From Candidatus Hydrogenedentota bacterium (lineage in GTDB: Bacteria; Hydrogenedentota; Hydrogenedentia; Hydrogenedentales; CAITNO01): 50,661 nt of DNA. Every line of letters starts with the position of its first letter. The first letter of the stretch is position 1. The notes under the pieces were generated by a model. The model was not told the origin of the DNA. It saw nothing but the letters and a program-made list of their open reading frames with translations, and ran no database searches. The position numbers and the translations under genes were made by a program. The DNA lies in assembly GCA_903893795.1 (NCBI GenBank), contig CAITNO010000157.1, forward strand, positions 1-50,661, written 5' to 3'. Positions 42,970 to 50,661 of this stretch are shown here, in pieces.

Positions 42970-43433
42970 ACCACGAAGGCACGAAGGGCACGAAGAAGAG
43001 AACAACTTGGAGGAACACAACATGGAATTCGATGCCCTTTCAAACCGGTTGATTGGTTGCGCCATCGAGGTGCACCGCCATCTTGGTCCTGGACTGCTGG
43101 AATCGGCATGTCTTCGATGCCTTTCCCACGAATTGAACCTCGTGGGACTGAAGCATGAGACGGAGAAGCCCCTGCCCTTGGACTACAAGGGAGTATCCCT
43201 GGATTGCGGATACCGAATCGATTTGCTGGTGGAGGACGAGTTAATCGTCGAACTGAAGTGTGTGGAAAAGATTCTGCCCATCCACAAGGCTCAACTGCTG
43301 ACCTACATGAAACTGATGGGCAAACACGTCGGCTTGCTAATCAACTTCAATGAAGAACGCCTTGTGGACGGATTGGTGCGCATGGTCTTTTGAACCTTCT
43401 TCCTTCGTGCCCTTCGTGTCTTCGTGGTTCAAA
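42965..43433. repeat. Inverted repeats flanking the GxxExxY gene
   Basis: The left arm begins TTTGAACCACGAAGGCACGA (42965 to about 43003) and the right arm ends CTTCGTGGTTCAAA (43397-43433). They are inverted copies built on CACGAAGG words. The left arm begins within the stop of the upstream gene, and TTTGAACC also forms the GxxExxY stop. The unit of ~470 bp looks like a small mobile or repeat-borne module. Confidence 0.8.
43022..43393 (+). CDS. GxxExxY family protein
   Basis: This 123-aa small protein belongs to the GxxExxY family, with a PD-(D/E)xK-like core: DCGYRIDLLVEDELIVELKCVEKI (D, then E-x-K). Landmarks are CAIEVHRHLGPGLLES and KPLPLDYKGVSLD. The name-giving motif reads G-L-L-E-S-A-C, so the tyrosine is replaced by cysteine. 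ATG 43022 has GGAGG eight bases upstream. Family members are often found among dispersed repeats, as here, and their function is unknown. Confidence 0.88.
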   Translation: MEFDALSNRLIGCAIEVHRHLGPGLLESACLRCLSHELNLVGLKHETEKPLPLDYKGVSLDCGYRIDLLVEDELIVELKCVEKILPIHKAQLLTYMKLMGKHVGLLINFNEERLVDGLVRMVF

Positions 43434-43469
43434 TCAATTCCTGCTTGATGCATTGCTGGAGTACTCACC

Positions 43470-44714
43470 GTGGTAATTGGACATGCGGGTGCGCTGATGG
43501 CGGCCATGCTTCTTTTCGGGCAGGCGGATGAACCCCGCTACATCTTCGTCAACAACGCGCCGGGCATTGTGTGGGATCAGAACAGTCCGGAATCGATTAC
43601 GCGGGCGATGTTTGACGAGATTCGCGGCACGGCGCGGGTTCCCGAAAACACCCAGTTGCGCCTTGGGGTGAGCTTTGTCTGGTCGGTGTTGCAGTCGCCA
43701 CCGGAGACGACGGTCGCCGGGGTGCGCCGCTTTCTTGCCCTAAGCGAAGAGACGGGCATGCCGGTGCTGGTCAATTTCGATGTGTGCAACTGGTGGGAAC
43801 AGCGGCCCGATTTGTGGAACTGGTGGGATGCCGCCCAGCCCGGCTATGACCCGAAGAATGCGGAGAATGTGGAATGGACCGGTTGGACGCCGGATACTGC
43901 GGTGAAGGTCTGCTGGCGCAACTGGGGCAGCCAGTTGCGCGTGGCCCCCGCGCCGAATTTGATGAGTCCGCGCGTGATGGCCGCGCAACTGGACGGATTA
44001 CGGCCTGCATTGGCGGCGGTGGCCGAATGGTATCAGGCATTGCCGCGGGACCGGCGCTGGCTGCTGGGCGGCGTAAAGCTGGGCCATGAGGCGTCGATTG
44101 GCGTAAACGCCTTCCATTATCCCGACGGCAACAGCTACCTGGAGCAGCATCGGAACGACAGCTCGCACGACCCGACCACGGGCTTTCAACCGGGCAAGGG
44201 GTGGCATGGCGGTCTAGCGGTGCTGGGGCACGCGGCACTGAAATCGGCGGGGTTCAAAGACTCGGGTGAGGTCACTGCGGCCGATGTCGCGGAAGTGGTG
44301 CGGCGTCACCTGGAACTACTCTGCAAGGCTGCCCATGATGCGGGGTTTTCCAAAGACCTCGTCTACACCCATGAAGGCGGCACTTTCGCGCCTTGGGAAA
44401 AGAACCTTCCCTTCGAAGCCGCATTCAACCAATATGGCACTCCCGGTTGGAGCTTCTACGGCGTGGATCCGTCGCAGGTGGCATTGCTGCGGGATGCACT
44501 CGACAAGTCCGGCCGGGGCCGCTGGGCGGCCGTGGAATGGTGGTGGGGCGGCCCGGACAAGCAGGCATGGCTGGCCCACTTCCGCAGCGCACTGGATTTT
44601 CGCGACTGCCGCTTTATCGACGTGTACAACTGGAACTGCGGCTATGAACTGCGCAAGGAGACTGCCGGGCTGGAGGCGCTGCGGGAACTGTTCACCACTT
44701 GGCAAAAGAACTGA
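43470..44714 (+). CDS. Exported protein of unknown function, possibly a TIM-barrel glycosidase
   Basis: I cannot assign this 414-aa protein to a family. The N-terminus MVIGHAGALMAAMLLFGQA is a weak signal peptide. The remainder alternates short hydrophobic strands and helices in a barrel-like pattern, with strands ending in acidic residues (GGVKLGHEASIG, DLVYTHEGGTF, WAAVEWWWGG) and many Trp, as in sugar-active enzymes. The GTG start at 43470 has no clear ribosome site. It lies downstream of the GxxExxY unit on the same strand. Confidence 0.6.
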   Translation: MVIGHAGALMAAMLLFGQADEPRYIFVNNAPGIVWDQNSPESITRAMFDEIRGTARVPENTQLRLGVSFVWSVLQSPPETTVAGVRRFLALSEETGMPVLVNFDVCNWWEQRPDLWNWWDAAQPGYDPKNAENVEWTGWTPDTAVKVCWRNWGSQLRVAPAPNLMSPRVMAAQLDGLRPALAAVAEWYQALPRDRRWLLGGVKLGHEASIGVNAFHYPDGNSYLEQHRNDSSHDPTTGFQPGKGWHGGLAVLGHAALKSAGFKDSGEVTAADVAEVVRRHLELLCKAAHDAGFSKDLVYTHEGGTFAPWEKNLPFEAAFNQYGTPGWSFYGVDPSQVALLRDALDKSGRGRWAAVEWWWGGPDKQAWLAHFRSALDFRDCRFIDVYNWNCGYELRKETAGLEALRELFTTWQKN

Positions 44715-45011
44715 TCTGGGGGGAGGCTGCGCCAGTCCAGACTGCACGCGCATCACAGAATGGCGACGATGAGCCTGCGACTCAGCACCACGAAACAGGC
44801 CGTCGTTGCGAGCGCCGCAAAGGGACTGCCACCATTTCCAACCAATGGCTCGACGTATTCGAACAGGTCGCTGCGTTGGCAATGGTGACTGTACCAGGGC
44901 TCGCAAAGACCCGGAGTGTGGTGCCTCGACCGTGCGGGCCGATAGCGAGCAAGAGATTGCTTAGCTCCCCTCGCAATGTCGTGTAGGTTGTATCAATTGC
45001 TTCTGCTGAGG

Positions 45012-46373
45012 TCACAAGTCGAGGCGCGCGCCGCGTTCGCGGACGGCGGCGGTCACTTCGGCAGGGCTCAACTCCGGCAATGCACACCCCCGCGACGCGC
45101 ACAATGCCGCGGCAATGCCCGCAGCCTGGCCGGTCATGGCGCAGGTGGTCATGACCCGCGCGGAAGACAGGGCCAGTTGGTCGGCAGACAGGCAGCGGCC
45201 GGCCGCCAGCAGGTTCTTGGCGCCCCTAGGCACGAGGCATCGGAACGGAATCTGATAGGGCGGTACCTGGCGCTGCTCTTCCGGAAGGATGTAGGTGCGC
45301 TTGTCGTCATCGGGATTGTGGCCGTCGAGATAATAGGTGCCGCGCGCAATGGCGTCGTCGAAGCGTTGGCCCGCGCGGAGTTCGTCCACGGTCAGCACAT
45401 GCTCGCCCACAACGCGGCGGCCCTCGCGGATGCCGATGCGCGGCGAGCAGGCGTCGAGCACCCAAGGCTTCTTCTCCACCCGCTGGTAGTAGTCGAGCAC
45501 CGACATCATCCGTCGCCGCGCCTGAATCTCGGCGGCAGTCAGAGATTCGGTGTCGGTGGCGTCGAATTTGGGGATTTTGATCTTGATGCCAAAGCGGCCC
45601 GGTCCTGACTTCACCAGGGAGGTCATGGGCAGTTCGTCTTCCGTTCGAATGGGTTCAAACCAGCCTTCCGGCACCTGCGGCGCCGCCTGGTCAGGAGCGA
45701 CTTCGCGCACAAAAAACACGAACGACATGGGCAGTTGCCGTTCGTCGCCGGGCCTTCCCTTTACCGTGGCAAAACCCGCCTGCCGGGCGAGCAGCGCCTC
45801 GCCCGTAGTGTCGATGTACTGTTTTGCGCGGATGAGCCCCGGTCCCGAGGGACCGCACACCATGATTTCCGCAACCTGCCCGTAATTGGCACGCGCATCG
45901 ACAAAACAGGTGTGCAGCAGCAGTTTCACGCCCCTGCGCAGCAACAGTTCCTGCAATACAACAGCGAGAATCTCATGGTCAAAGCGGCGGCTGTCCATCT
46001 CGGGGTAGGGCTTGTAGTCCGCAATGGCGTTGAAGGTCTGCATGGCCTCCACAATGGCGTCGAAGGCCTCCCCCTGGCCGGCAGTCTCTCCGCAGAAACC
46101 GTTGACACCGCCCAGGGTGGCATTGCCCCCCACCACGGCGTACTCCTCCAGCAACAGCACGCGGACGCCTGATTTCGCGGCGGCCAGGGCGGCGAACACG
46201 CCTGCCATGCCCCCGCCCACCACGGCCAAGTCGCATTCGTGGTGCAGACGAAGGTCATCGCGCCACGCTCTTTCCCGGTCGCCTTTCTCCCTGGCCTTTT
46301 CCGTGGAAGCCGCTTCCGCGCTTCCCGCACACAGCAGCGATGCGGTCCTGATGAAATCTCTTCGCGTGCTCAT
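45012..46373 (-). CDS. Tat-exported FAD-dependent oxidoreductase
   Basis: This 453-aa protein begins with a twin-arginine signal (MSTRRDFIRTASLLCAGSAE). It has an FAD-binding Rossmann motif at 48-58 (DLAVVGGGMAGVFAA), the GG-doublet VVGGNATLGGVNGFCGET, and a C-terminal FAD segment (RGAKNLLAAGRCLSADQLAL). This is the FAD-dependent oxidoreductase type common beside sulfatases and glycan enzymes in environmental bacteria. The substrate is unknown. The start ATG 46373 has GGAAGG five bases upstream. The longer frame to 46406 would bury the Tat motif. Confidence 0.88.
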   Translation of the reverse strand: MSTRRDFIRTASLLCAGSAEAASTEKAREKGDRERAWRDDLRLHHECDLAVVGGGMAGVFAALAAAKSGVRVLLLEEYAVVGGNATLGGVNGFCGETAGQGEAFDAIVEAMQTFNAIADYKPYPEMDSRRFDHEILAVVLQELLLRRGVKLLLHTCFVDARANYGQVAEIMVCGPSGPGLIRAKQYIDTTGEALLARQAGFATVKGRPGDERQLPMSFVFFVREVAPDQAAPQVPEGWFEPIRTEDELPMTSLVKSGPGRFGIKIKIPKFDATDTESLTAAEIQARRRMMSVLDYYQRVEKKPWVLDACSPRIGIREGRRVVGEHVLTVDELRAGQRFDDAIARGTYYLDGHNPDDDKRTYILPEEQRQVPPYQIPFRCLVPRGAKNLLAAGRCLSADQLALSSARVMTTCAMTGQAAGIAAALCASRGCALPELSPAEVTAAVRERGARLDL

Positions 46374-46536
46374 TTCGACCTTCCGTTCAACATTCATCCC
46401 GCGCACTGACGGCGTTTCATGAACTCACGCGGGAAATCAGCCAGAGCAGCGTCGTTGCCGCCGCACCAAAATGGGCAGAGATGCAGCCGATACAATGTAT
46501 ATCCTGCGGACGGTCCACAAATACCCTTTTCAGACC

Positions 46537-49113
46537 CTAGGTGACCACGGAACCGGGCAGTTTCAAGAGCGTGGCCGTGCGCACGACGCGGGTGCGGGCC
46601 GGGTCGAGACCGAGCAGGGCGACGATTTCCTTGGGCTTGGCCAGACGCTCCTCACGCAGCCGCGTGGAAAAACGAACCACCACCTCGCCTTCCGCATCGG
46701 CGCCTGCGACACCCAAGCCGCTGATCAGCGGCCGCACGTCGAGGGATATCTTCTTGCGACCGCCCTCGGAACTGCGGCTCTTGACCATGCGGTCCACCAG
46801 CACCTCGGTGGCGGCCATGACCTCCGCCGAGCGGGCGGCCAACGCGTCGGCGTCGCCCGGCGTGTGCAGTTCGTAGTCGAATCCGACCACACTGGCCATG
46901 AGCGCGTCGCCCCGCAGCGGCACTTCCATCGCCTCGTAGGCGTGCAGTCCCGGCGGCACGCAGGCGGCCAGCCGCGCGCAGAGCGCCGCCGGACTGACAT
47001 GGCCCGCCAGCATTACATCCATCCAGTCCCCCGTGCTTTCCTCGCCAAGCGGCGCCGCCGTGGCAAAGGTGACCTTGGCGTGCGCGTGAAAACCCTGTGA
47101 GAAGGCCAGCGGCGCATGGGTGCGGCGCAGGCCGCGAATCCACGCCTCGGCGGTTTCGAGGTGGCTCAGAAAGCGGGTGACACCGGTGCGCCCAATGCGG
47201 AAGCGCACACGCTGCACCGGTTCGGCATGGGGTGTCTCCAAAGGAATGCGGTCAAGGACCACCTCGGCGTCTGTCTTCTCCGTGCGGCCTTCGGCGCTTC
47301 GCCGCTGCATTTCGCAGCACAGCTTCGGGTCCGTGCGGTTCACACCGCACAGGTTACATTTGCCCTGCCTGCAATCGCGGGCCGTTTCAAGCGCCTGCGC
47401 GCGGTGCCATTCCTCCACCAGCCATTCGCGGTCCACCAGCGTGTCGATGTGGTCCCAGGGCAGCCGCTCGCCGGGCCTGCGCTCGCGCAATGCCGCTTCG
47501 GCGTCGAAACCGGTTTCCTCGATGGCCTTCATCCAGGGTGTGATGTCGAGTTTTTCGTCCCAAGTCTCAAAGCCCGCACCCAGCCGCCATGCGCGCTCGA
47601 TGAGATCGGCGGCGCGCCGGTCGCCGCGGCTGATGAGCCCCTCAATGAAGGACGCCGCCGGATTGTGCCTGCCGAATTTGATGCCCCGGTTGGGACGGAA
47701 AATGTCTGCCAGCATGCGCTGTTTCGCCACCGTCTCCTCGATGGACATCTGGCGCGCCCACTGAAAGGGCGTGTGCGCCTTGGGCACGAAGGTGGAGACC
47801 CCCGTGCGCACCATGGCGCTGCGGCGGATGCGCCGTCCGGCCTCCAGGGTGCGCAGGCACAGCTCCGCAATCGCCTGCACGTCCTCATCGCGCTCGGTGG
47901 GCAGGCCGATCATGAAGTAAGTCTTTACATGCTCCCAGCCGCGGCGGTAGGCCTCCTCGGCCATGCCGATGAGTTCCTCGTCCGGGATCGCCTTGTTGAT
48001 GACGGCGCGCAGCCGGGGCGTGGCCGCCTCGGGCGCAAAGGTGAGTCCGCTGCGGCGAACACCGGACACGAGGTCGGCCAGTTCGACGGAAAAGGAGTCG
48101 AGCCGCAGGGAGGGCAGCGACACCGACACACCGCGCGGATGGGCCAGTTCCGCCGCATGGCGCACCAGCGCGCCCGCCCGCGAATGGTCGCAGGTGGACA
48201 GGGACACCAGTGTTGCCGCGTCCAGTCCGGAACTGTCCAGCGCTGCGTTGAGCAGGCCGCCCACGGTCTCCACCGTGCGCTCGCGCACGGGACGGTTGAC
48301 CATGCCCGCGTGGCAGAATCGGCAGCCCTGCGTGCAGCCGCGCAGCACCTCGATGCCCGCGCCGTCATGCACCAACTGGGTGAACGGAACAATGGGCCGC
48401 ACGGGGAAGGTGGCGCTGTTGAGGTCGCGTGCATAGCGCCGGGTGACGCGCACGCGGGGGTCGGCCATCGGCACGCTATCCACCATTTCCACCGGGTGCA
48501 GCGCGGGCACATAAACACCAGGAATCGCCGCAAGGGCCTCCAGGCGCTTTGCGCGCGGCGCGCCGCGCAGTGCCAGCAGCGCATTGGCGATGTCCACGAT
48601 GACTTCCTCGCCGTCGCCGATCACGATAAAATCGAGGAAGGGCGCCAGCGGCTCCGGGTTGTAGGCGGCCGGGCCGCCTGCGAAAAAGAGCGGCGCGTCT
48701 TCGGCCCGGTCGGCGGAGCGGACGGGGAACCCGGCAAGGTCAATCGCGTTGAGCAGATTGACGAAGGTCAGTTCGGACTGGAGCGAGAACCCCACGGCGT
48801 CGGCCGCCCCCACGGGGTCGTGCGACTCGTGCAGGAAAAGCGGCAGGCCGCGTTCCCGCAGCAGCTTTTCCATGTCCGGCGCGGGCGTGTAGGCCCGCTC
48901 GGCCCACACGCCGTCCATGCTGTTCAAAATGGCGTAGAGGATGTGCAGGCCCAGGTTGCCCAGTCCCAGTTCATACAGGTCGGGGAAGAACAGGCACAGG
49001 CGCAATTGCACCGCGGCGGGGTCCTTGTGGACCGAGTTCCATTCGGTGCCCAGATAGCGGGACGGTTTTTCGACAAGCGGCAGCAGGTCTTCGATCGCTT
49101 TGCGCAGGTTCAT
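46537..49113 (-). CDS. B12-type radical SAM protein fused to DUF2344 domain (TIGR03960/TIGR03936-like)
   Basis: In this 858-aa protein residues ~1-230 are a B12-binding-type N-terminal region. The radical SAM cluster is C260-x3-C264-x2-C267 (RGCTQGCRFCHAG). A further cysteine patch (CRQGKCNLCGV, then CCEM) lies near 590-615. The DUF2344 domain (VRFRIGRTGVTRFLSHLETA and on) fills the C-terminal ~220 residues. The two halves are separate neighbouring genes in many bacteria. The reaction is not established, and a link to RNA or ribosome maturation is only suggested by its usual neighbours. The start ATG overlaps the amidohydrolase stop (ATGA, 49110-49113). Confidence 0.88.
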   Translation of the reverse strand: MNLRKAIEDLLPLVEKPSRYLGTEWNSVHKDPAAVQLRLCLFFPDLYELGLGNLGLHILYAILNSMDGVWAERAYTPAPDMEKLLRERGLPLFLHESHDPVGAADAVGFSLQSELTFVNLLNAIDLAGFPVRSADRAEDAPLFFAGGPAAYNPEPLAPFLDFIVIGDGEEVIVDIANALLALRGAPRAKRLEALAAIPGVYVPALHPVEMVDSVPMADPRVRVTRRYARDLNSATFPVRPIVPFTQLVHDGAGIEVLRGCTQGCRFCHAGMVNRPVRERTVETVGGLLNAALDSSGLDAATLVSLSTCDHSRAGALVRHAAELAHPRGVSVSLPSLRLDSFSVELADLVSGVRRSGLTFAPEAATPRLRAVINKAIPDEELIGMAEEAYRRGWEHVKTYFMIGLPTERDEDVQAIAELCLRTLEAGRRIRRSAMVRTGVSTFVPKAHTPFQWARQMSIEETVAKQRMLADIFRPNRGIKFGRHNPAASFIEGLISRGDRRAADLIERAWRLGAGFETWDEKLDITPWMKAIEETGFDAEAALRERRPGERLPWDHIDTLVDREWLVEEWHRAQALETARDCRQGKCNLCGVNRTDPKLCCEMQRRSAEGRTEKTDAEVVLDRIPLETPHAEPVQRVRFRIGRTGVTRFLSHLETAEAWIRGLRRTHAPLAFSQGFHAHAKVTFATAAPLGEESTGDWMDVMLAGHVSPAALCARLAACVPPGLHAYEAMEVPLRGDALMASVVGFDYELHTPGDADALAARSAEVMAATEVLVDRMVKSRSSEGGRKKISLDVRPLISGLGVAGADAEGEVVVRFSTRLREERLAKPKEIVALLGLDPARTRVVRTATLLKLPGSVVT

Positions 49114-50447
49114 TTAGACACCGCCGTCCCCGCCGCGCGCCAGGCGGCCAGTTTGCCCGGCTGGTCAAACACCGCGTGAGCGTTGCCGCGCATGATTCTT
49201 TCCACCACATCGGGCACATCGCCATCGTCCATCCAGCCGTCGTCCACCAGTTCGGAGATGGCCTGGGCGATGCCTTGGCGGGCAATGGCCGCATGGCCGG
49301 GCACCATCTCGACGGGCATGAAATCGCCGCCGAAACTGAACAGTTTGTTTGCCGGGGCGGCCATGAGAAACTCCTTGAGGAACCGCACCGACGCGGCCGG
49401 GTTGATAATCCACGCCCAGCACATGTCGAGGTAGGCGTTGGGCCACTGCTTGGCCACGGCGATAAACTCATTCTCGCAGGGGTAGCCAATGTGGAAGAAA
49501 TCGAAGCGCACCTTCGGGTGCGCCCGGAGCAGTTCGCACACGTCGCCCGCATTGGCCGTGAGCCGGTGCATCGGCATGGACCCCTGCCCGGCATAATAGC
49601 CCGTGTGCAGCTTCACCACCAGGTTGTATTCCTCGGCCTTCTGCATGCAGTAGTGGAACAGGTGGTCGCAGATCGCCTTGTGCTCGGCCTCGTTCACCGA
49701 TTTCCGATCTTTCCGGTAGCGCTTGAACAGGGGCGCCGCGTCCCCGGCGGAAACCTGCTCAAAATCGAGCCTGCGCCCGTAGGCCTGCTGGCTCTTCAGG
49801 GCGATGGCGCGGGGACCATACTTCTCGAAATGCCAGTCTATCACCGCATGCCAGTCGTCCAGCGTGTCCACCTCGCGGCCGGCCGCCCGGCCAAAATTGC
49901 CCACTTGCCTGGCTTCGCAGAAGGCGACAAAGCTGAGGTCCTGGGCGAGCAGTTCGGGGTTGGCCGTCTCCATGAACGGGTCGCCCTCCAGACTGTTCAC
50001 CTGGCAGTATTCAATGTGGGCCACGTCGCACAGGATGCTTTCATAGAAACCGGGATGGACACCGTCGCGAATCAGCCCGGAGATCTTCTCCACATTGTCC
50101 GCAGTGATGTCCCGTTCCCCGTAGAGACGGCGCACCGACTCGCGCAGGCAGCGCAGGTAGCCCGTGTTGCGTGCGCTCTTGTAGTGCGGCTCGACCAGGG
50201 CCCACTTCTCTTTTGGGCTGAGATCGTAACCCTTTACTTTTTCCATGTCCTCCGCCGGCAGGCCGGCGACAATCAGGTCCGAATCAACGTAATGCCCCAG
50301 CAGCATGGCAATGTCGGGCGACCAGATCTTGCTGTCGCGCCCCTTGGCCAGCGCTTCCACGCGGTGCTGCTCCTCCCACAAATGCTCATGGGTGTCCACA
50401 AAGGGGGTTGATTCGACCAGATGCAGGATGTCGCGGTGCGCTTTCAT
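49110..50447 (-). CDS. Amidohydrolase-superfamily protein (glucuronate isomerase/TIM-barrel hydrolase-like)
   Basis: This 445-aa metal-dependent barrel enzyme has H20-x-H22 (VDTHEHL) after strand 1, a histidine in VVKLHTGYYAG, another in FDFFHIGYP and an aspartate in FSFGGDFMP, which is the amidohydrolase metal set. Wording near the C-terminus (LFSFGGDFMPVEM) recalls uronate isomerase-like and amidohydrolase 2 proteins. It may isomerise or hydrolyse a sugar acid. ATG 50447 follows GGAG by ten bases. It is translationally coupled to the radical SAM gene, although no shared function is evident. Confidence 0.8.
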   Translation of the reverse strand: MKAHRDILHLVESTPFVDTHEHLWEEQHRVEALAKGRDSKIWSPDIAMLLGHYVDSDLIVAGLPAEDMEKVKGYDLSPKEKWALVEPHYKSARNTGYLRCLRESVRRLYGERDITADNVEKISGLIRDGVHPGFYESILCDVAHIEYCQVNSLEGDPFMETANPELLAQDLSFVAFCEARQVGNFGRAAGREVDTLDDWHAVIDWHFEKYGPRAIALKSQQAYGRRLDFEQVSAGDAAPLFKRYRKDRKSVNEAEHKAICDHLFHYCMQKAEEYNLVVKLHTGYYAGQGSMPMHRLTANAGDVCELLRAHPKVRFDFFHIGYPCENEFIAVAKQWPNAYLDMCWAWIINPAASVRFLKEFLMAAPANKLFSFGGDFMPVEMVPGHAAIARQGIAQAISELVDDGWMDDGDVPDVVERIMRGNAHAVFDQPGKLAAWRAAGTAVSK

Positions 50448-50607
50448 GCCTGTCTATCTCCGGGTAATGGTGGTTTGTTTGGCGCGGTCCAAGCACCGCA
50501 ATGGCGAAGGATAGCACAGACCCGGCCCGCCGCTCACCGAAACGGCCGGGCAGCAAGAAAACACTGTCGATCCAGATAGGGGAGAGCCTCCCGACTGGGG
50601 TCGCCCT

Positions 50608-50661
50608 ACTGGGAGCGCCGGCATCCCTGCCGGCTCTTTTCTTAATTAAGACAGCCGGCAG
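50608..50661. repeat. Palindromic CTGGGAGCGCCGGC element, cut by the window edge
   Basis: ACTGGGAGCGCCGGCATCCC followed by TGCCGGC (50608-50633) is the left half of the element seen whole at 37654-37730. The mirrored half begins at AGCCGGCAG and runs off the window. Confidence 0.8.

Noticed and set aside
41680..43065. 461-codon minus-strand frame antisense to the ThyA-like gene
   Set aside because: It mirrors the better-supported gene, runs through the repeat arm and the duplicated comEC leader, and has no domain.
47116..49179. Long open frame (687 codons) antisense to the radical SAM gene
   Set aside because: Same reason: no motifs, skewed composition, complete overlap with a recognised gene.

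Overview
The window is 50.7 kb of GC-rich bacterial chromosome with no rRNA or tRNA that I could find. The gene content is that of a Gram-negative, polysaccharide-degrading, B12-using bacterium of the Hydrogenedentota / Planctomycetota / Lentisphaerota type: Tat-exported sulfatase and FAD oxidoreductase, three Gfo/Idh/MocA dehydrogenases, secreted glycosidases, a TMTC-like membrane protein with TPRs, class II ribonucleotide reductase, ThyX, a type IV pilin and ComEC. Intergenic DNA is rich in palindromic repeats, which suits such a genome. The taxonomic placement is inference from gene content only.

Layout. 1-3405: a type IIG restriction-modification enzyme (minus strand) whose 3' end is tandemly duplicated. 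3580-4700: debris, namely a 41-codon remnant, a 21-bp heptad-repeat array and intergenic repeats. 4750-8317: TMTC-like TPR membrane protein, type IV pilin with a sigma-54 promoter and terminator, and a divergent CheY-like regulator. 8669-17114 (all minus): oxidoreductase, foldase-type lipoprotein, oxidoreductase, C45 Ntn-hydrolase, sulfatase, triheme peroxidase. 17268-19311: rmuC and a divergent candidate ncRNA. 19874-23587: six-hairpin glycosidase and a membrane-anchored unknown. 23694-26204: a four-gene ECF metal transporter (cbiM, PDGLE, cbiQ, cbiO) with every junction an ATGA overlap. 26321-31081: GH30-like lipoprotein, oxidoreductase, family 2 glycosyltransferase and a divergent YhhN protein. 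31149-34468: lipoprotein remnant, nrdJ, thyX. 35140-41863: comEC, then a lower-GC cassette (Fic, a 424-aa unknown, Sel1-trypsin protease) lying between two copies of the comEC 5' end. 41992-44714: thymidylate-synthase-family protein, GxxExxY protein between inverted repeats, and an exported unknown. 45012-50447: FAD oxidoreductase, B12-type radical SAM/DUF2344 fusion and an amidohydrolase.

How the genes fit together. The ECF transporter probably supplies cobalt (or nickel), and two likely cobalamin users, NrdJ and the radical SAM protein, lie in the window. NrdJ, ThyX and the ThyA-family protein all belong to deoxynucleotide synthesis. The pilin and ComEC point to type IV pili and DNA uptake. 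The sulfatase, glycosidases and sugar-type dehydrogenases suggest use of sulfated or complex glycans.

The most interesting locus is the three-gene cassette at 37820-41628. It is packed like an operon, differs in composition from its surroundings, and is bounded by direct repeats of the comEC promoter and start region, so it may be a captured or mobile module expressed from a duplicated comEC promoter. Several starts given here are well inside the longest open frames, chosen from Shine-Dalgarno sites, signal peptides and family length.
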